Assembly: GCA_002812745.2 (NCBI GenBank) | Contig: NCSJ02000204.1 | Coordinates: 1-64,000, forward strand | DNA from: Scytalidium lignicola | Taxonomy: Eukaryota > Ascomycota > Leotiomycetes | Reading direction: 5' to 3' | DNA length: 64,000 bases | Shown here: piece after piece, positions 57,826-64,000 of the stretch | Position numbering within the stretch: position 1 is the first letter of the stretch | How the letters are laid out: each line of letters starts with the position of its first letter | Program-made: the position numbers and the translations under genes | The notes under the pieces: model-generated | What the model saw: the letters and a program-made list of their open reading frames with translations, nothing else | Database searches by the model: none | Told to the model about the DNA's origin: nothing

Positions 57826-60800
57826 ATGGCTCCAACCAGAATCTCCAGCTCCTCTTCCGGCAGCTCAACACCGGATGTTGACCTTAGCTCTCAACCTGAG
57901 GCACATCAAGCCACTGAACTTATAGCCATAGTTGGAATGGGTATGATATTAATGAATACCTGTGCCGGTATTTTATGACTGATGTCGCTGAATTTAGGTT
58001 GTCGCTTACCTGGACATGTCAACTCAAGTAGCAAGCTCTGGGAGCTACTCGAACAAGAAAAAACAGGACAGTGCAAAATTCCTTCGGGTCGCTTTAATGT
58101 CGATGCTTTCTACCACCCGGAAGGCGTTGACCGGCCAGGAAGCATGAACACAGAAGGGGGGTACTTTCTCCAGGAAGACCCGAGATCATTCGACCCTGGT
58201 TTCTTCGGAATAAGCCCTCTGGAAGCAACGTACATGGATCCTCAGCAGCGAAAGCTTCTTGAGGTGGTATTTGAAGCGTTTGAAAGCGCTGGCGCATCTC
58301 TTGAGGATGTATCTGGACGAAACATTGGAAGTTACGTCGGCAATTTTACGGTTGATTTTCAAGTGATGCAAACTAGAGACCCTGAATATCTCCATCGGTA
58401 TAGCGCTACTGGAATGGGAACGACAATCTTGGGAAATCGAATCAGTCATGTATTCAATTTGAAGGGACCTAGGTATGCTTATCCGAGAGCAAATTATGGT
58501 GTGAAACTGACGCTTGATAGTCTTGTGTTAGATACAGCATGCTCGTCCTCTCTCTACTGTTTACACGTTGCTTGTGCTGCCTTAGAGCGAGGGGAATGCG
58601 ACGCAGCGGTTGTCGCAGGTGCGAATCTGATTATGTCTCCAGAACAACATCTTGGGACCATGAAAGCTGGGGTTCTGTCTGGCACATCTGCATGCCACAC
58701 CTTCTCCACCGAGGCTGACGGATATGGACGAGCCGATGGAATTGGGGCCCTATATCTTAAACGCCTTGCTGATGCTATTCGTGATAATGACCCTATTCGT
58801 GCCGTTATCAGAGGAACAGCAATCAACTCTAACGGGAAGACGCCAGGGATAACGTTACCATCTTCTGAGGGCCAAGAGGCTGTCATTCGCAAGGCCTATG
58901 CAAAGGCTGGTCTAGATTTTTCTAACACAGCATACGTAGAGTGCCACGGAACTGGTACACCTGTGGGGGATCCCATTGAAGTTGAAGGGCTGTCTCGGGT
59001 GTTTAGCAACCGCATAGGAGACCCTCTGCTCATTGGCTCAGTCAAAACAAATCTCGGGCACAGCGAGGCGGCGAGTGGGATATCAGGCGTGATGAAGACT
59101 GTCTTAGCTCTTGAAACTGGGTTCATTCCGGCTACAGTTGGTGTGAATCAGATCAATCCGAAGATCAAAACAGATGAGTGGAACATTGAAGTCGTCCGAA
59201 GCATGACCCCTTGGCCCCTGACCTTCGGCCCTCGGCGCGCAGGTATCAATTCGTTTGGTTATGGCGGTGCAAATGCCCACGCAATTCTGGATGCTGCTTC
59301 AGATTATCTTCCATCTCGTGAACCACAGGGTCCGCCGTTGCGAAATAGGTATCTTGTCCCATTTTCTGCCACAAGTGAAGCCTCGCTCAAAGCGAGAGTG
59401 GAAGATCTGAACCGATATGTCTCCAAGGCGCAGGTCGACATACGCGACCTTATATACACACTTGGCCATCGACGATCGCATTTCGCTCAAAGAGGATTTA
59501 TGCTCATAGGCCCTGATAATTTGGGTGAGTCGATCAAGATTGAAAATCTTCGAACACTCGCGGCGTCGCCTTCCTCTTCTCTAGGACAATATGCCTTCGT
59601 CTTCACAGGCCAAGGCGCACAATGGCCACAAATGGGTAAAACGTTGTTCGACGAATTCCCTGTATTTGCACGCAGTATCACTGAGATGGACACCGCCTTG
59701 AGAAACCTTCCTCACCCGCCAGCGTGGACCTTAAAGGACGCTATTCTTGAGCCGGCAGAGACAAGCAAAATTCACGACGTGACACGATCACAGCCAGCTT
59801 GTACTGCCATCCAGATCGCCATGACAAGGCTTCTTGCATCCTGGGAGATTTTACCATCAGCAGTGATAGGCCACTCATCTGGCGAGATCGCCGCGTCGTT
59901 TGCGGCGGGAATCATTTCTGCTGATGAAGCAATCACCACCGCCTACTACCGAGGCTACGTCCTGGGCAATCAAAGTATGGACGGTGCTATGATTGCTGTG
60001 GGACTTGGACAAAGTGACGCAGAGAAGGAAATTCAATCCTCGTCAGTTCAAGGCCTTGCTGTAGTTGCATGTATAAACTCGCCAGAAAGTGTTACCGTGT
60101 CTGGAGATCGTAACGCCGTCGAAATATTGCTTACCAGCCTCACCGCAAGAGGTATATTTGCTCGAAGAGTAAATACTGGTGGTAGAGCATACCATTCTCA
60201 CCACATGGCCACTATTGGAATCGAATATGAAGAGCTGCTTGAATCTGCGTTGAAAACCCTAGGCCCATCGTTCATAATGCCAACAAAAGGTGCGGTGACC
60301 TGGGTATCATCCGTCACTGGCCAAAAGAAGTCCGATATAGTGACGGCTGCCTACTGGAGAGCAAACTTGGAAAGCCCAGTGCTTTTCTCGAACGCCGTTG
60401 AAAAGATTTCTGAGATTGGCGAATTTCACTTCATTGAACTTGGCCCACACTCAGCGCTACAAATGCCCATTAAGCAAATCAAGGCTAAACTTAACGCCGA
60501 CTTTGCTTACTCATCTGCCATTATACGTGGTAAGAACGAAGTCGAATCTATCCTGGGTTTAGTCGGTAGGCTATATCAACGAGGCGATAAGATTGCATGG
60601 GCAAATGTAAATGATCTGGCGGGTTCTCCGTGGTCTAACTCCAAATCGAAACAAAAGGTCTTACACGATCTCCCTCCATATTCATGGTCGTATGATAGTC
60701 TATTATGGAATGAATGTCGATCGAGTCACGAGTTCCGTCATCGAAAGTATCCCCGTCACGAATTGCTAGGATCGCAAGTTCCAGGGGGTAATGGTCTAGA

Positions 60801-63800
60801 GAGATCCTGGCGTAATATCATCCGGCTCGCTGACATAAAATGGCTACCCGATCACCAACTAGAAGAAACTATTGTTTTCCCAGGTGCTGGGTATGTCGCC
60901 ATGGCAATTCAAGCCATCAAACAAGCATTAGGATTCTCTGCATCGCAACAACTTACATTCAAGCTTCAGAATGTCAATATCCTTTCAGCACTGGTTGTTA
61001 CGGCACAACAAACTACCCAGGCGGAGCTTTTTACAACACTAAGACCTAATGCTATAACCTCCACATCGAACTCGACACATTGGTGGGACTTTAATATCGT
61101 TTCGTTTGTAGACGGTATATCGACAACTCGAGCAGTAGGCTCCATCAGTTGTGAGGAGGGATCAACGCTAATCAAGCAGAAATATCAACCAAAACAAGAT
61201 CTGCTAGAAAAGACGCAGCCCCGAGTGTGGTACCAAAACCTCTGCAGAGTTGGATTGAACTTTGGTCCCGCATTCCAGTCCATCGAGGAGTTTTGGGTCT
61301 CCCGAATGAAAGCGCATGACGTTTGCACCGCCAAGCTTCCTCTTCTGCAGGATTGGGAAGAAAGATGGGACGAACATCCAGAATATGTGCTGCACCCCAT
61401 CACCATTGATGCAATGTTGCAGACAGCGATTGTTGCAACTACCGGTGGCTCTCCGCGTGAACTCAAAGCAAAAGTTCCCGTCACATTCGGCACTATAGTT
61501 ATTCAAACGCCGCCCGCTTCCTCTTCAAGTAGCTCTTGGTACATTGACTCCGAGGCTAAGGTCGTCGGTTTCGGTACCGCTGAGATTAATGCGGAATTGA
61601 GAACAACTCAGGGCGAGGTTGTGGCACAGATCAGTAATGTCAAGCTTGCCCCGTACAATGCCGGCTTTCAGTCGGAAGAGAGCGAGAAGCGCCACCCAAT
61701 GTTACGAGTCCTATGGAAGCCAGACGTCCATGGCCTGGGTCTAATGCCCGAGAGTGCCTTTTCTCGGTACTTAGAGGCTTTTGCCACTGAGGCACACTCC
61801 GAAGTTGCTGATGAGGGCCTTCTCAAGATGGGAGCGGCACTAGACTTGCTCTCACACAAGAACCCGGCGCTTCGCATCCTGGAGTTGGGCAATAGGGTCC
61901 ACCAGATTACGAATGCAACCATCGACCTGCTTAAGGGAAACACTGCCTTTCCTCGAGTCCTAAAATATACGGTAGGGTATGTTTCAGAAGACGGTAAACT
62001 TTTTGGGTCGCAAGTAGACCTTGGAAAGGGTCTCCAAGACTCCCCGGAAGCTTTCGAGGAGATCACATCTCAAACTTTTGACGTCGTGTTACTTCCAGGA
62101 ATCGAAGCTACAGATTCATATCTGACCACTAGACTCTCTTTGATAACAAGTTTTATCTCGCCTGGGGGTGTTCTCCTTGCTTTGTCCCCATCTGCAGGAA
62201 ATTTTCACTTATCAGAGAATGAATTTGAAGCCATTACGTGCACTCTGCACTCTGGTACGGGACGGGTCATTTTGGCCCACTCGGTCCGAGAGAACAAAAA
62301 CCAGCTAAGCACTAAAGGTTCTGCAGTCATTGTTGTTGACCGCGGCATCAATCCAGTGAGCAAAGCTCTTGTAGAAAAACTGTCTGTACTAACTGGCCAT
62401 ACAATCCCTCGTCTGTCTATGAATGAAATATCTTCCCAAACCATTCCTTCGAAATCGATTGTCTTTTCACTGCTTGAAGTTGAAACTCCCCTTCTTTCTG
62501 GATGCAATGACTATGAAATGGAAAAAGTTAAGATTATCACCGATAATGCAAGCAAGATTATTTGGGTTACAGGGGGCAATTTACTTAAGGCTAAGGATCC
62601 AAGATTTGGCTTAGTGAACGGTCTCTCTCGGGCCTTGATGATGGAGCAGCCATCTCTCACATTTTTCACCTTTGACATTGACAACGTCAATGTTGAACCA
62701 TACTCTACAGCTAATAATATCCTTTCGACACTCTCAGCCAACCAATGCTGTACAGATTATGAGTTCATTCAGCAAGAGGGCGTCGTACATGTCAGTCGAT
62801 TCGTACCTGATGATGGTCTTAATAGCGCTTTCAGACAGAAGCAAGGCGATGAGATTCTGAATATTTCTCTGGAGGAAGCCAAGCCAGCACAGCTTTCAAT
62901 ATCGGAAGCTGGGAATTTCGACTCGATCCATTTTAAACAGATCACACTTCCGCAGCTGCTTGAGCCCAATACCGTACAAGTTTCTGTCAAGACAGTGGGG
63001 TTAAATGCAAAGGACTATTATGTTCTTGGCGGCAAGACTGAGACTAAAGATGCCACCTGTATGTTGGAATTTTGTGGTGTGCTTGAAAGGGTCGGATCCG
63101 AAGTCCATGATCTAAGTCCTGGCGATAGGGTGGTAGTGATGGCTCCTAGATTTTTTCGAACCTCTGAAATCATTCCGGCTTGGGCATGCAAGAAACTCCT
63201 CCCCGATGAGCCATTTAACGTTATGTGTACACTGCCTGTAGTGTATGCAACGGCTCTATATGCGCTCAGAGATAGAGCTCATATTCAACCGGGAGAGAGT
63301 GTTTTAATTCACTCCGGAGCTGGTGGGGTAGGTATTGCCGCCATACAGGTTTCCCAACAAGCAGGCGCAGAGGTAAGTTGAGCGGATATGAATATATGAA
63401 TTACGTTGGAAGAAGCTAACCAGTTCAGATCTTCACTACTGTCTCCAGCGAAGCGAAGAAAGACTATCTGGTCAACAAATTTGGGATCAAGAGAGAGAAC
63501 ATCTTTAGCTCTCGAGACACTTCGTTCCTCCCCGGGATACTTGAAGCAACCGGCGGCCGAGGAGTTGACGTCGTCCTCAACTCTCTTGTTGGTGAGCTGC
63601 TCCATGCAAGTTGGAAATGCTGCGCTTCATTTGGAAGATTTGTCGAGATAGGCAAAGCAGACCAGGTACAGTGTGGCAAGCTCGAGATGGAGCAGTTTCT
63701 TCAGAACGCAACATTTTCCGCATTCGATCTAAGCAGCATGTATTACCACGCAAATGCCGCATACCACAACAAATGGGCTAGCCTGCTCAATGAAGTTATT

Positions 63801-64000
63801 GAGCTGTATCGAGCCNAAAAAAATTGCGAAAATCGAGCCACTCGAGGTATTCGATGTGGCTGAGGTTATTCAGTCATTACGATTCTTCTCTTCGAGAAAC
63901 CGGATGGGCAAAGTTGTGGTCAGTCTTGAAAATGCAGGATCTAAACTACAGGTGCGGCCGCAAAAGTATAAGACTAGCTTCAGTCCCGACAACACTTACA
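57826..64000 (+). CDS. Highly reducing type I polyketide synthase, 3' end off window
   Basis: A cytosolic iterative megasynthase that builds a reduced polyketide. Exons are 57826-57940, 57998-58472, 58521-63372 and 63429 onward, about 2000 residues seen. KS: Cys 204 (DTACSSS), His 339 (ECHGTGTP), His 377 (NLGHSEA). AT: GQGAQWPQMG and Ser 649 (GHSSGE). DH: His 975 (DHQLEETIVFPG, with Glu where Gly is usual) and Asp 1160 (ITIDAML). A short region near 1315-1420 matches the methyltransferase position, but its SAM loop reads ILELGNRVHQ without glycines, so C-methylation is unlikely. ER: about 1660 onward, cofactor loop HSGAGGVG at 1794-1801. KR and ACP must lie beyond 64000. The 48-base intron at 58473-58520 is in frame and stop-free; its removal gives the canonical KGPSLVLDTACSSS join. 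N at 63816 is an extra base. Confidence 0.93.
63816..63816. other. Supernumerary N in the PKS enoyl reductase region
   Basis: With the N counted, the frame breaks. If it is not counted, the seven A bases read on as Lys-Lys-Ile and the ER continues KIEPLEVFDVAEVIQ. The N marks homopolymer uncertainty, not a real base. Confidence 0.75.

Noticed and set aside
58473..58520. PKS insertion of 16 residues as a real KS loop
   Set aside because: Canonical splice signals and the clean KS junction after removal show it is an intron.
1..64000. CRISPR arrays, rRNA genes, bacterial operons or prophage
   Set aside because: No spaced direct-repeat array or rRNA motif was seen, and gene structure is clearly fungal.

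Overview
The window reads as nuclear DNA of a filamentous ascomycete (Pezizomycotina). The evidence is many short introns of about 46-116 bases with GT donors and CTAAC/CTGAC-like branch sites, three Zn2Cys6 transcription factors, a highly reducing polyketide synthase, a PTH11-like seven-helix protein, and C-to-T / G-to-A damage in a retrotransposon of the kind made by repeat-induced point mutation (RIP). Nothing seen fixes the genus. Exon models were built by hand. The summed lengths of the complete models divide by three, except one dehydrogenase gene that carries a one-base frameshift.

Region 1 (1-13.6 kb) is a small metabolite locus: an NRPS-like adenylate-forming reductase (A-T-R, minus strand, cut by the window edge), a Zn2Cys6 regulator (minus), a Baeyer-Villiger-type flavin monooxygenase (plus) and an MFS exporter (plus). 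The NRPS-like gene and the exporter each carry two in-frame stop codons, while the regulator and the oxygenase are open, so the locus looks recently disabled. An 11-base motif occurs upstream of both the NRPS-like gene and the oxygenase.

Region 2 (13.6-17.2 kb) is AT-rich. It holds remnants of medium-chain dehydrogenase sequence and two adjacent MITE-like elements with long terminal inverted repeats.

Region 3 (17.2-29.4 kb) has a second Zn2Cys6 regulator, a protein like the large subunit of dimethylformamidase, a UbiA-fold membrane prenyltransferase or terpene cyclase, a short-chain dehydrogenase and a PTH11-like membrane protein. This may be an uncharacterised terpenoid-type locus.

Region 4 (29.4-46.6 kb) is mostly AT-rich spacer with a second MITE family and an MFS relic. 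It surrounds two active-looking islands: a sugar transporter followed by a 2-oxoglutarate/Fe(II) oxygenase, and an AflR-like regulator.

Region 5 (46.6-51.8 kb) is a complete Ty1/copia element. Its two 191-base LTRs differ at one base, yet its coding interior is full of stops and its catalytic residues are mutated.

Region 6 (51.8-64 kb) is a polyketide locus: P450, cupin protein, two short-chain dehydrogenases (all minus) and a divergent highly reducing PKS (KS-AT-DH-degenerate MT-ER, running off the right edge). The P450, cupin protein and dehydrogenases are plausible tailoring enzymes for the PKS product.

The assembly has single N bases beside A/T runs. The one inside the PKS is an extra base, because leaving it out keeps the frame. 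One-base homopolymer shifts elsewhere should therefore be viewed with caution.
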